Part shown: positions 36,108 to 43,779 of the stretch, piece by piece
Layout: every line of letters begins with the position of its first letter
How positions within the stretch are numbered: position 1 is the first letter of the stretch
Source of the DNA: Saprospiraceae bacterium
Lineage (GTDB): Bacteria > Bacteroidota > Bacteroidia > Chitinophagales > Saprospiraceae
Assembly (NCBI GenBank): GCA_020628475.1
Contig: JAHDFB010000010.1
Location: 1 to 64,000, forward strand
Length of the DNA: 64,000 nucleotides
Direction of reading: 5' to 3'
The notes under the pieces: model-generated
Databases searched by the model: none
What the model was told of the DNA's origin: nothing
What the model saw: only the letters and a program-made list of their open reading frames with translations
Program-made: the position numbers and the translations under genes

Positions 36108-36812
36108 CTAAAAAGCTCTAGGAAATGGGATCATCTTTCTGGTGTTTTTATCAAATATTTTATACCGATAGGCTAAAAATCCCTGCCAAAAGTCAACTTT
36201 CAACAATTTATCTTCTACTTCTTGCTCAATAGCTTCATGGGCGGAAGCCAATTGGTAATTTGGAATACCTAGATTGAGATGATGAATATGATGATAACCA
36301 ATATTCCCTGTGATCCAATGTCCCCACTTCGGCAAATTCCAAAACGTACTTCCCTCTATACCCGCTTTAACAAAATCATGCTGACCCGTTTCTTTCCAAT
36401 AAGCTTCTTCCATTTGATGTTGTATAAAGAATATGTGACTACCGATTCCAAATGTGATCAAATACACTGGCAATACAGAAATGGCAAGTACAGAAAATGA
36501 TACAACTGGAAATAGCAGAATCCCCAAGCCAACATAGAGTATATTATTTTGAATAATAGCCCATTGTCCTTTCTTCGTAAAAAACACGAAAGGTATTCTA
36601 AAACCAATAATAAAGACGGATTGCTGATAAATCAATAATTGAAATACTGCACTTCTAAATATACGATAGGCAAAGCGCTTCATCCAAGGTAGATGTCGAT
36701 ACTCGTCCAACGTTAAGGTAATCACATCCAAAATGGAACGTTCATCCAAATTACCAGAATGTGCATGGTGACGATTATGAATAGTATTCCATAGCTCCAA
36801 TGGCACCAACAT
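36108..36812 (-). CDS. Desaturase C-terminal fragment
   Basis: About 234 residues beginning in mid-protein (LVPLELWNTIHNRHHAHSGNLDE). It holds the second and third histidine boxes and three to four membrane segments. Without the first box it cannot bind the diiron centre. The ATG at 36812 is internal and probably not a natural start. Confidence 0.6.
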   Translation of the reverse strand: MLVPLELWNTIHNRHHAHSGNLDERSILDVITLTLDEYRHLPWMKRFAYRIFRSAVFQLLIYQQSVFIIGFRIPFVFFTKKGQWAIIQNNILYVGLGILLFPVVSFSVLAISVLPVYLITFGIGSHIFFIQHQMEEAYWKETGQHDFVKAGIEGSTFWNLPKWGHWITGNIGYHHIHHLNLGIPNYQLASAHEAIEQEVEDKLLKVDFWQGFLAYRYKIFDKNTRKMIPFPRAF

Positions 36813-37086
36813 GATAAATCCAATTACATACTAACTTGTTCAATCGATTACTCTTAAAATAATTCTGATGTGCACAATCGTGAAAAACCATAAATAATTT
36901 AACCAAAAACAAAACCTGTAAAAGCTGGAAAATGATCAATAGCAAATACCTACTTCGAAGTGTAAATTGATAATTCAGAAAGAAACAAATAAGTACGATA
37001 ACAAAGCTTACTACGAAATGCCCGTAAGCCACTTGCGTATTCTTCACTTCAAATTGCCTCAATATAGTGCGTATAGATGTACTCAT
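36775..37086 (-). CDS. Desaturase N-terminal fragment
   Basis: About 103 residues carrying two membrane segments and the first histidine box (MVFHDCAHQNYF). It ends prematurely by frameshift, so alone it would not be a working enzyme. The longer open frame to 37152 is less likely as a start because the -7 box lies inside it. Confidence 0.6.
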   Translation of the reverse strand: MSTSIRTILRQFEVKNTQVAYGHFVVSFVIVLICFFLNYQFTLRSRYLLLIIFQLLQVLFLVKLFMVFHDCAHQNYFKSNRLNKLVCNWIYHVGAIGAMEYYS

Positions 37087-37100
37087 AAGAAAGTCGACAT

Positions 37101-37108
37101 CAAATGTA
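37101..37108 (-). promoter_or_regulatory. -7 box TACATTTG for the desaturase gene
   Basis: Perfect TAnnTTTG on the minus strand, 14 nt before the ATG at 37086. It decides the start against the longer open frame. The -33 element is weak. Confidence 0.5.
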
Positions 37109-37186
37109 AGGATAAATCTAAGATGAGCTTGTACTCTCTGGCTCAAATCCACATATTTAACGAAGGAATCCGATGTTATATAGACA

Positions 37187-37222
37187 CAAAAAAAGGGAAT
37201 ATCTCGAAAGACATTCCCTTTT
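37187..37222 (-). terminator. Terminator of the OmpA-type gene
   Basis: A 10-bp perfect stem (37191-37200 with 37213-37222) followed on the minus strand by a T-run. It lies 18 nt past the OmpA-type stop. Confidence 0.85.
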
Positions 37223-37239
37223 AATAAAATCTAAAGCTC

Positions 37240-38766
37240 TTATCTTGGAATTAAGTTGAACTCTACTCTTCGATTGAGTGCGCGTCCTCTTAATGTATTA
37301 TTATCTGCTATTGGTCTCGATTCTCCATACCCTGCATAATTCATTCTTGCCGCTTTTACGCCTGCCCGAACTAAGAAATCATAACATGATTTTGCTCTAC
37401 GCTCAGAAAGATTTTGATTATTGGTAGCAGTACCTGTGTTATCGGTATGACCGCTTATCGATAGATTGAAATCAGGATATTTATTCATGATTCCAGCAAT
37501 TTGGTTTAAGATTCCTGATGATTCCGATTTTAACGAAGCTCTTCCTGAATCAAACTGAACGGCACGCATCGCCAATTCCAATACATCTAAATCTTCTTTT
37601 GATATCTCTGGACATCCATTATTTGCTACACTTCCAGCAGAGTTTGGACATCGATCTCGACTATCATCAATACCATCACCGTCCGTATCTGGGCAACCAT
37701 TATAGACAGCAATACCCGCTTTGTCCGGACATTTATCGGCAAAGTCAGCAACACCATCACGATCACGATCAGGACAGCCATTCGTAGAGGCAGGCCCAGC
37801 ATTATTTGGACATTTATCCACATCATCAGCAATACCATCATTATCCGAATCAAAGCTTGGACAGCCATCATTGGCCATATCTCCAGCTAAATCAGGACAT
37901 TTATCTTTATCATCTGGAACACCATCATTATCACGATCTGTAGAAGGACATCCCTTATTATCTTTAGAACCCGCTAGATTTGGACATTCATCATCCTTAT
38001 CGGATACGCCGTCACCATCACTATCTGGACAACCATTCAGTTTGACCAATCCTGCATAAGAAGGACAAGCATCTTCATAATCTGCTACACCATCTCCATC
38101 ACTATCCGGACAACCTTTTAAATCTTCTGGCCCAGCTACCTGAGGACATAAATCCAACTCATCAGGAATGCCATCGCCATCTGCATCATTTGGATCGGCT
38201 TTCTTTTTCTTCGGTTTCTTCATAGTGTCGTCTCCACTTCCCAATAAATAAACAAAACCAATACCATGCTGTAAATTATCACGGTCTGTTGAGAACGACT
38301 TTCTAAAGGTAGATTCCCAATTAATATATGCTCGATCGCGAATACGGAAATTCAATCCTAATCCAACAGGTGCTTGCAAATTAAAAGAACCTGTTCGTTC
38401 TCCTACACCACTTAAACCAGCAACTAAATATGGAACAACCACACTTTCAGGCTTAAAAAATTGATATTGAATATGCGCCCCTACTCCAAAGATGGTCTTG
38501 TGGTAATCCTCACTTTGAATATGACTGGACGGTACACCAACATGAATCGGAATCACCAAATTCAATGATTTCTGAACATTGTAATTAAGACCAATTTCAT
38601 AGCCGGAATGATAATTTCTAAGAGCTGTAATGGTTCCACCATTCTGAGATTGATAATCCAAGAATAACTTTTTGAAACTTAGACCCACTTTATTATCCTG
38701 ATTTTGAGCATTGACAGAAAATGCAAGACCCAAGATCATTAAAGCGATTAGAAAGTTATTTTTCAT
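37240..38766 (-). CDS. OmpA-family outer-membrane protein with TSP type-3 repeats
   Basis: A 508-residue outer-membrane protein. A signal peptide (MKNNFLIALMILGLAFSVNAQ) is followed by an N-terminal beta-barrel of about 165 residues. Calcium-binding thrombospondin type-3 repeats (about 190-385) are visible as multiple copies of D-x-D-x-D-G-(I/V) with CP-x-x-A-G-x-x-x-x-x-G-C. The OmpA-like peptidoglycan-binding domain (about 395-508) contains LSISGHTDNTGTATNNQNLSERRA and GYGESRPIADN. It anchors the outer membrane to the cell wall. It is monocistronic with its own terminator. Confidence 0.93.
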   Translation of the reverse strand: MKNNFLIALMILGLAFSVNAQNQDNKVGLSFKKLFLDYQSQNGGTITALRNYHSGYEIGLNYNVQKSLNLVIPIHVGVPSSHIQSEDYHKTIFGVGAHIQYQFFKPESVVVPYLVAGLSGVGERTGSFNLQAPVGLGLNFRIRDRAYINWESTFRKSFSTDRDNLQHGIGFVYLLGSGDDTMKKPKKKKADPNDADGDGIPDELDLCPQVAGPEDLKGCPDSDGDGVADYEDACPSYAGLVKLNGCPDSDGDGVSDKDDECPNLAGSKDNKGCPSTDRDNDGVPDDKDKCPDLAGDMANDGCPSFDSDNDGIADDVDKCPNNAGPASTNGCPDRDRDGVADFADKCPDKAGIAVYNGCPDTDGDGIDDSRDRCPNSAGSVANNGCPEISKEDLDVLELAMRAVQFDSGRASLKSESSGILNQIAGIMNKYPDFNLSISGHTDNTGTATNNQNLSERRAKSCYDFLVRAGVKAARMNYAGYGESRPIADNNTLRGRALNRRVEFNLIPR

Positions 38767-38995
38767 ATAAATTGATTTATATAGTATCTACTAAATTGCT
38801 TGTTTTGAAGTCAAAGAGACACAAGATCAACAAAATTAATATTAATTATTTAAATAATATGTTTTTACAGTACATATTAACAAAATTGACAATGTGTTTT
38901 ATGAGCGAACATACAATTTTAAAGAGTCGTTTAAATCCAATTTCGCTTCCTTCATAACATATGAATATCATTCATAGATAATTGATCAAGAAATA

Positions 38996-39026
38996 TTTCC
39001 TATTCCTATCTGAATAATTACATTTG
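38996..39026 (+). promoter_or_regulatory. Promoter of the asparaginase-like/Crp-like unit
   Basis: TTTC (38996-38999, one mismatch from the -33 TTTG), a 19-bp spacer and a perfect -7 box TACATTTG (39019-39026), 23 nt before the ATG at 39050. Confidence 0.6.
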
Positions 39027-39049
39027 CTCGGAAATTTTAAATCTATAAG

Positions 39050-39556
39050 ATGGCATCATTTATTCAACTATTTGTAACCGGTGGAACATTCGATAAAGAA
39101 TATAATTTTATTACAGGCGAGCTATATTTCAAAGATACGCACCTTGGTAAAATGTTCGAACGTGGTCGATCTACGCTCAATATAGATATAAAAACATTGA
39201 TGATGGTCGACTCTCTTGAAATGTCAGAAGAAGATCGCGATATCATCGTGCACAATTGCAAGAAAAGTAAAACACACAAGATCATCATCACCCATGGTAC
39301 GGATCGCATGGTCGAAACGGCCATTGAATTGGCGCAACATAAAGAATTGGCAGATAAAACCATCATTCTAACGGGCGCTATGATTCCTTACGCCTTTGGA
39401 ACATCTTCTGATGGATTCTTCAATTTGGGAGCATCACTTGCCTTTGTCCAATCCTTGGGACCCGGTGTCTTCGTATGTATGAATGGTCGATACTTCCACT
39501 GGGACAATGTTCGCAAAAATTTGGATACTGGCTATTTCGAAGCCTTGAAGTCATAA
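39050..39556 (+). CDS. Short asparaginase-domain protein (N-domain only)
   Basis: A 168-residue protein equal to the N-terminal domain of type I/II L-asparaginases. The first catalytic Thr is in FVTGGTFDKEYN; the second is in THGTDRMVETA, and TGAMIPYAFGTSSDG follows. Full-length enzymes are near 330 residues and use a C-terminal domain to complete the active site and tetramer, so this short form is either a distinct single-domain member or has a changed activity. There is no signal peptide. It is followed after 10 nt by a Crp-like regulator gene, likely in one operon. Confidence 0.82.
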   Translation: MASFIQLFVTGGTFDKEYNFITGELYFKDTHLGKMFERGRSTLNIDIKTLMMVDSLEMSEEDRDIIVHNCKKSKTHKIIITHGTDRMVETAIELAQHKELADKTIILTGAMIPYAFGTSSDGFFNLGASLAFVQSLGPGVFVCMNGRYFHWDNVRKNLDTGYFEALKS

Positions 39557-39566
39557 ATGATGGCCT

Positions 39567-40151
39567 ATGCAAGACTTATTATTTGATTTCATTGCACAAT
39601 ATATTGAACTAGACGAAACGGAAAAAAAGGCCATTTCAGATCTTGATATTTTCCGTAACGTGGCCAAGGGAGAGGTGTTACTCAGCGAAGGTCAATATTC
39701 GAATGAAGGTTACTTTGTTTTAAAAGGATGTTTGCGCATGTATTACATCGTCGAGGGTGAGGAGAAAACGACGGCGTTTTATACGGAAATGGAAGGGATT
39801 ACACCGGAATGCGTAAGTACCCAAAGTAAATCAACATATTTTCTTTCTGCCGTGGAAGATTCCATCATTAGTACAGCAACACCCGACATGGAACAGCAAA
39901 TATTTGAGTCATTTCCGAAGTTCGAATCCTTGTGCCGCGTGATTTCAGAAGAACTATTGATCAAACAACAGATCAATTTCGATCAATTTAAGTTATCCTC
40001 CCCGGAGGAACGCTATTTGTCATTACTCGAAAATAGGCCCGATCTCATACAACGTGTCCCACAACATCAATTAGCTAGTTTCCTGGGCATTACTCCACAA
40101 TCTTTGAGTCGAATGAAATCCCGAATTTACGCCAAGATTAAAAAAAAGTAA
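39567..40151 (+). CDS. Crp/Fnr-family transcriptional regulator
   Basis: A 194-residue regulator with an N-terminal cyclic-nucleotide-binding-like barrel (about 25-120: IFRNVAKGEVLLSEGQYSNEGYFVLKGCLRMYY) and a C-terminal winged HTH (about 155-190: RVPQHQLASFLGITPQSLSRMKSRI). The phosphate-binding cassette residues of true cAMP sensors are not evident, so the ligand may be different or absent, as in many Bacteroidota members. It is co-transcribed with the asparaginase-like gene. Confidence 0.9.
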   Translation: MQDLLFDFIAQYIELDETEKKAISDLDIFRNVAKGEVLLSEGQYSNEGYFVLKGCLRMYYIVEGEEKTTAFYTEMEGITPECVSTQSKSTYFLSAVEDSIISTATPDMEQQIFESFPKFESLCRVISEELLIKQQINFDQFKLSSPEERYLSLLENRPDLIQRVPQHQLASFLGITPQSLSRMKSRIYAKIKKK

Positions 40152-40198
40152 CATATCCTTTTAGATAATCAGCTACATTTCTTTATTGTTCATTAGTT

Positions 40199-40296
40199 GG
40201 GGGATGGCCGTGCTATTCGCCGTTTCCCTAAGGTCATCCATGAAAAAATCTAAGGATTTTTCATGGACAAGCGGCTACTATCACTATCCCTGGAGA
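40199..40296 (+). repeat. GC-rich palindromic interspersed repeat, copy C
   Basis: About 98 bp after the Crp-like gene. It has GGCCGTGCTATTCGCCGTTTCCC, then AGGTCATCC, a strong central hairpin (CCATGAAAAAATC...GATTTTTCATGG, 40238-40266) and GGCTACTATCACTATCCC at the end. Word order and spelling match copy B on its minus strand. Confidence 0.65.
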
Positions 40297-40311
40297 AGGC
40301 TCTAACCACAA

Positions 40312-40345
40312 AATAAAAAAGAGGCTCTTCCTACCAGAGAGCCTC
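40312..40345 (-). terminator. Terminator of the 1,034-residue secreted protein gene
   Basis: An 8-bp stem (40321-40328 with 40338-40345) followed on the minus strand by a T-run. It lies directly after the 3' hairpin element 40356-40379. Confidence 0.8.
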
Positions 40346-40355
40346 TCCATACTTT

Positions 40356-40379
40356 GGGCAAGCACTACGTGCGCGACCC
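40356..40379 (-). repeat. 3'-end hairpin element, copy 1
   Basis: A 24-bp near-palindrome with arms GGGCAAGCAC and GTGCGCGACCC around TAC. It is 20 nt past the stop codon and just before the terminator. An almost identical element is at 43753-43775 in the same relation to the next gene. Confidence 0.75.
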
Positions 40380-40399
40380 AAAATGTTCTCTATCTACTT

Positions 40400-43300
40400 C
40401 TACAACTTAATGATTTTCTTAATACCTCTAAATGCATCATTGGTGATCATCAGATAGTAATTCCCAGATGGCAGATTTGGCATTAAGAATGTTTTTCTAT
40501 AGCCATCATTATAACGTTGTACATCATGTGTCGCCACTATTTTCCCTTGTTGATCCATCAAAATAACTTTTACACTACTCGGTCCTTCTGGATATTCAAG
40601 GTGTAATTGAAACAATCCTTCATGAGGATTTGGCTTGATTACAAATAATGGATCATTCGAAATATCTTTAGTCGATACCAACAGGTCAATCGTTTCTGTA
40701 TATGTACAATTCGGATCGTACTGTACCACAATCTCGTACATTCCAGCACCGAGATTTTCAAAGATCGGGTTCGTCGAAAAGTTAGCTCCACCATCAATCG
40801 AATACATCGTATTTTCATTACTCATCGGGAATGTAATGATGATCGAACCGTCCATAGCTCCAGCTGCTGACTCTTCTTGAAACTCAACTTCCGCTTCCAA
40901 ATTACAGGTAACAGGCACGCAGAAATCTACCGTCCATTCTGATCCAAAATTGACATTATCCAATTCTACAACCACATCATCCCCTTCTCGAATTTCAAGA
41001 AATGGATTTCCGCCGAAACCCCAGCCATCTCCATAGCTATCCAATAAAATGAAGGTGTAACAAGCTTCTGGTAAACAAAAATCCAAATCTTCGACGGCTG
41101 CAGGACCAGTATATCCTCCACCTTCCAACACGACTTGACCTGCCATATCTAAGATTTGCCAACTCGTCTCATTCGAAAATGCGTCTGATTGGAATGAGAT
41201 ATTCATATCCAACAATTCATCATTGTATTCTAGATTTGTTTCTAATGTATCATTACTTGTAATCTCATCGATCACACCGTTTATGTTACTCGCATAAAAA
41301 GAAATCACATTATTTCCTACGGTCAATTCCACATCTTCAAAAACGATAGCTTCTGAAGCTTCCAAGGGTAAATTCGTAGTGATATCATTGGATTGAATCA
41401 ACATTCCATTTAACACAAGATTTGCTGTATATGAAGTCACCGTCTCAAAACCTTTATTCGTAAATATCGCCTCATAATCGATGATCTGATTACAAATAAA
41501 CGTTGGATTATTGTTACTCTCAGAAGTACTCATATCCGTATTCGCCAAATGTCTAATTTTTGATCTCAGGGTATCATTCCCATTATTTTCATCGCCATCC
41601 AAGCTTACGTACAAGGTGAAGTCATAGGTGTCAAAAGCCTCTATATCCACCATATTCGACAAAGTGATTTCTACCGAATTGAGCGGTTCAATAACATCTG
41701 GATGTAAACCAGATTCTAGCACATTACCTTCAAATTCAACGCCCCAATTTACGCCCTGTATCTGCTTGAATCCAGGATTAGATATTTGAATTTTCACTTC
41801 TTCCATGTTGGTATAACCAGAACCAGTGGTTGGAGAAGCTATTAAATCAGCTTTTGCATCAATCGAATCTCTTCTCAATTTGATCGCCGTAAGACGAGTG
41901 CCCCAATCTTCATTGGCTGGCATGTATTCACTGGTAAACCAAAATGTCTCATCGTCCACAGGATCTAAAGTCATCGAGAAATAATCCCCCCAACGTAATC
42001 CAGGGCTTGGTTGCGATCCCGCAACAATTATATTTTCACCAAAGGTCATGACACCCAATTCATCCGTAGCCGTTCTTGCGGTAATACCTACACTAGGATC
42101 TACCTCTTCGCCTGCAGCGGCGTATCCCATGATAATATTTCCTTTACTATCCTGGCAGATAGATCCCATAAATCGGCTGGTACCGTCATTTAAGCTAAAG
42201 GTACCTTCTTGATAAGTTGACCAATTTTCATCTCCTTGCTTACGCAATTCCATCCATCGAATACCAGCTTCATCATTTCCAGTAATATCCACGGTAAAAT
42301 CCAAAACGATGGATTCGTAGGTTTCGAAATTTCTATACTGAATTTTATTCATGATAATCGCAGGGATAACGGACAAAGGCCCGCCATTAGACAGGGTAAT
42401 ACATGAAAAGATACCATCGACGCACATATCCAATTCAAATGGCGAAGTGGCAATATCCACGGGATCAGTCAGGATCGTATTTTCGGGAGTTTCGAAATCT
42501 GGAATAATTTCAAAATATTCAATTTTATCGCCATCCGGCGTCCAATCATCATCTACCAATCGAAATGCAGCAAAATTCGTAGTAGCCGGTGGAGCGATTT
42601 TTCCAGAAAAATTCATTGGAGAAGCAAATTCTATAATATTGGTTCCTCCGATTTTAGTGATACCATCAATCGCAATATAGGTAACATCTTCTTCTCCTGC
42701 GATCATCGCTTGTTTGTCGATAGCATATACTGGATTAAATCCTTGAAATTCGTTGGTAGATAAATACCAGGCATCGTGCCAATTTCCAAATTTTGGATAA
42801 TCCGGAAAAGTAGGTGTGGAAATTTCATAGATATGGTATGAACCCATAGGGTCTTCCGTTTCCGAGACCGCCATAAGTACGGCATTTTCTTGAATAAACT
42901 CCGTTAGTACCCAACGATTTTCTAACCGATCAAAATAGATAATTGGATCTCCGACACCGACACGGTTAATTTCCGCCCATAATGGTCCCAAACTCGTTTC
43001 CAATACTAAATCGCCATTGGTTTTATCATAGATATACAACAAAGAGGAATTCGGCGCATTCGTAGACATTAAATAGTATTTCAAACCAATATCCCCATTA
43101 CAATCTGGTGGAGCAATACCATTTACATCCGAAGCTTGAATACCATCAACATCCACAAGAATTTGAAATTCTCCCGTTTGAGATTTGGTCAGCTGGCTTT
43201 GCTTTTTCACTAATGGATCTCCTGCGAGAGGTAAAGATCCAGCTACTTTTGGAAAAGGGCCATGATTCTTGAAATTGGGAATGGTTTTTAAATCTTGTTT

Positions 43301-43504
43301 CAAGGCTCCATGCTTTTGCTTTGTAGCGCTATTATCAACAGATTGAAAAGAAAGGGATTTTAAAGTGGAACTTTTACCTAAATAGGTAGCACGTCCATGC
43401 GTAAATTCTGAAGCATTGTTTTGTGCGAAAAGATACGCGGTGCTGAATAGAAGTGCGCAAACACACCAGAGTCTTGGTGTAATTGCTGTGAGTTGAATTT
43501 GCAT
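40400..43504 (-). CDS. Large secreted T9SS type A protein of unknown function
   Basis: A 1,034-residue exported protein with an N-terminal signal (LWCVCALLFSTAYLFAQ after a 10-residue leader). The middle holds a region like a beta-propeller or exo-repeat (about 140-560, GDPIIYFDRLENRWVLTEF, SETEDPMGSYHIYEIS) seen in Bacteroidota surface proteins. Two Ig/CARDB-like modules follow (about 570-780), then a region with SYGDGWGFGGNPF, a SprB-like repeat (about 870-935, AMDGSIIITFPMSNENTMYSIDGGANF) and a T9SS type A sorting domain (about 950-1034, FVIKPNPHEGLFQL to the end). Probably a surface or released protein; no catalytic motif recognised. Its 3' end carries a hairpin element plus terminator. 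Confidence 0.85.
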   Translation of the reverse strand: MQIQLTAITPRLWCVCALLFSTAYLFAQNNASEFTHGRATYLGKSSTLKSLSFQSVDNSATKQKHGALKQDLKTIPNFKNHGPFPKVAGSLPLAGDPLVKKQSQLTKSQTGEFQILVDVDGIQASDVNGIAPPDCNGDIGLKYYLMSTNAPNSSLLYIYDKTNGDLVLETSLGPLWAEINRVGVGDPIIYFDRLENRWVLTEFIQENAVLMAVSETEDPMGSYHIYEISTPTFPDYPKFGNWHDAWYLSTNEFQGFNPVYAIDKQAMIAGEEDVTYIAIDGITKIGGTNIIEFASPMNFSGKIAPPATTNFAAFRLVDDDWTPDGDKIEYFEIIPDFETPENTILTDPVDIATSPFELDMCVDGIFSCITLSNGGPLSVIPAIIMNKIQYRNFETYESIVLDFTVDITGNDEAGIRWMELRKQGDENWSTYQEGTFSLNDGTSRFMGSICQDSKGNIIMGYAAAGEEVDPSVGITARTATDELGVMTFGENIIVAGSQPSPGLRWGDYFSMTLDPVDDETFWFTSEYMPANEDWGTRLTAIKLRRDSIDAKADLIASPTTGSGYTNMEEVKIQISNPGFKQIQGVNWGVEFEGNVLESGLHPDVIEPLNSVEITLSNMVDIEAFDTYDFTLYVSLDGDENNGNDTLRSKIRHLANTDMSTSESNNNPTFICNQIIDYEAIFTNKGFETVTSYTANLVLNGMLIQSNDITTNLPLEASEAIVFEDVELTVGNNVISFYASNINGVIDEITSNDTLETNLEYNDELLDMNISFQSDAFSNETSWQILDMAGQVVLEGGGYTGPAAVEDLDFCLPEACYTFILLDSYGDGWGFGGNPFLEIREGDDVVVELDNVNFGSEWTVDFCVPVTCNLEAEVEFQEESAAGAMDGSIIITFPMSNENTMYSIDGGANFSTNPIFENLGAGMYEIVVQYDPNCTYTETIDLLVSTKDISNDPLFVIKPNPHEGLFQLHLEYPEGPSSVKVILMDQQGKIVATHDVQRYNDGYRKTFLMPNLPSGNYYLMITNDAFRGIKKIIKL

Positions 43505-43710
43505 AAAGAAATAATTACATAATAAATAGATTTACTCAGTAAATGTAAAAATCTACCAACAGAACTTTTGTTTTGGTTGATACTTTCATCAATAATGTAA
43601 GTGATTATTTCGTTCTTGTGTTTTAGGAGACGCTTGTCGTAAACTGATAATTGAACCGCTCATAAAGGACATTCAAAAGCTCCTTTAAAACTTCTTCTTA
43701 AGATTTATAA

Positions 43711-43752
43711 ATAAAAAAAGAGCTTACTCCAAGGGAACAAGCTCTTTTTTTT
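43711..43752. terminator. Bidirectional terminator after the M16 pair
   Basis: A strong stem (AAAAAAAGAGCTT with AAGCTCTTTTTTT) with A- and T-runs on both sides, next to the 3' hairpin element 43753-43775. Confidence 0.85.
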
Positions 43753-43775
43753 GGCAAGCACGGAGTGCGCGACCC
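43753..43775 (-). repeat. 3'-end hairpin element, copy 2
   Basis: A near-copy of the element at 40356-40379 with arms GGCAAGCAC and GTGCGCGACCC around GGA. It starts 4 nt past the stop of the second M16 gene and touches the terminator. Confidence 0.75.
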
Positions 43776-43779
43776 TAGT

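Larger units (their letters stand above)
36108..37086 (-). pseudogene. Fatty-acid desaturase gene split by a frameshift
   Basis: Two overlapping leftward frames together encode one membrane desaturase. The first (36775-37086) has membrane segments and the first His box FHDCAHQNYF. The second (36108-36812) has the second box HNRHHAH, further membrane segments and the third box YHHIHH. The first frame stops at 36775 after a non-homologous tail (VGAIGAMEYYS); the second frame has an in-frame TAG at 36831-36833. The single-base shift therefore lies between about 36778 and 36830. The ATG at 37086 (MSTSIRTILRQFEV) is chosen because a -7 box sits at 37101-37108. All three His boxes are intact, so a sequencing error or recent mutation is possible. 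Confidence 0.85.

Noticed and set aside
37814-37822. Perfect DnaA-box word TTATCCACA
   Set aside because: A single copy in the TSP type-3 repeat coding region of the OmpA-type gene; no cluster around it.
37600-38200. Regularly spaced repeats that resemble a CRISPR array
   Set aside because: They are coding thrombospondin type-3 repeats in frame (D-x-D-x-D-G), without constant repeat units or spacers.
39915-39935. GTTCGAATCC, like a tRNA T-loop
   Set aside because: It lies inside the Crp-like coding region and no acceptor or anticodon arm can be folded around it.
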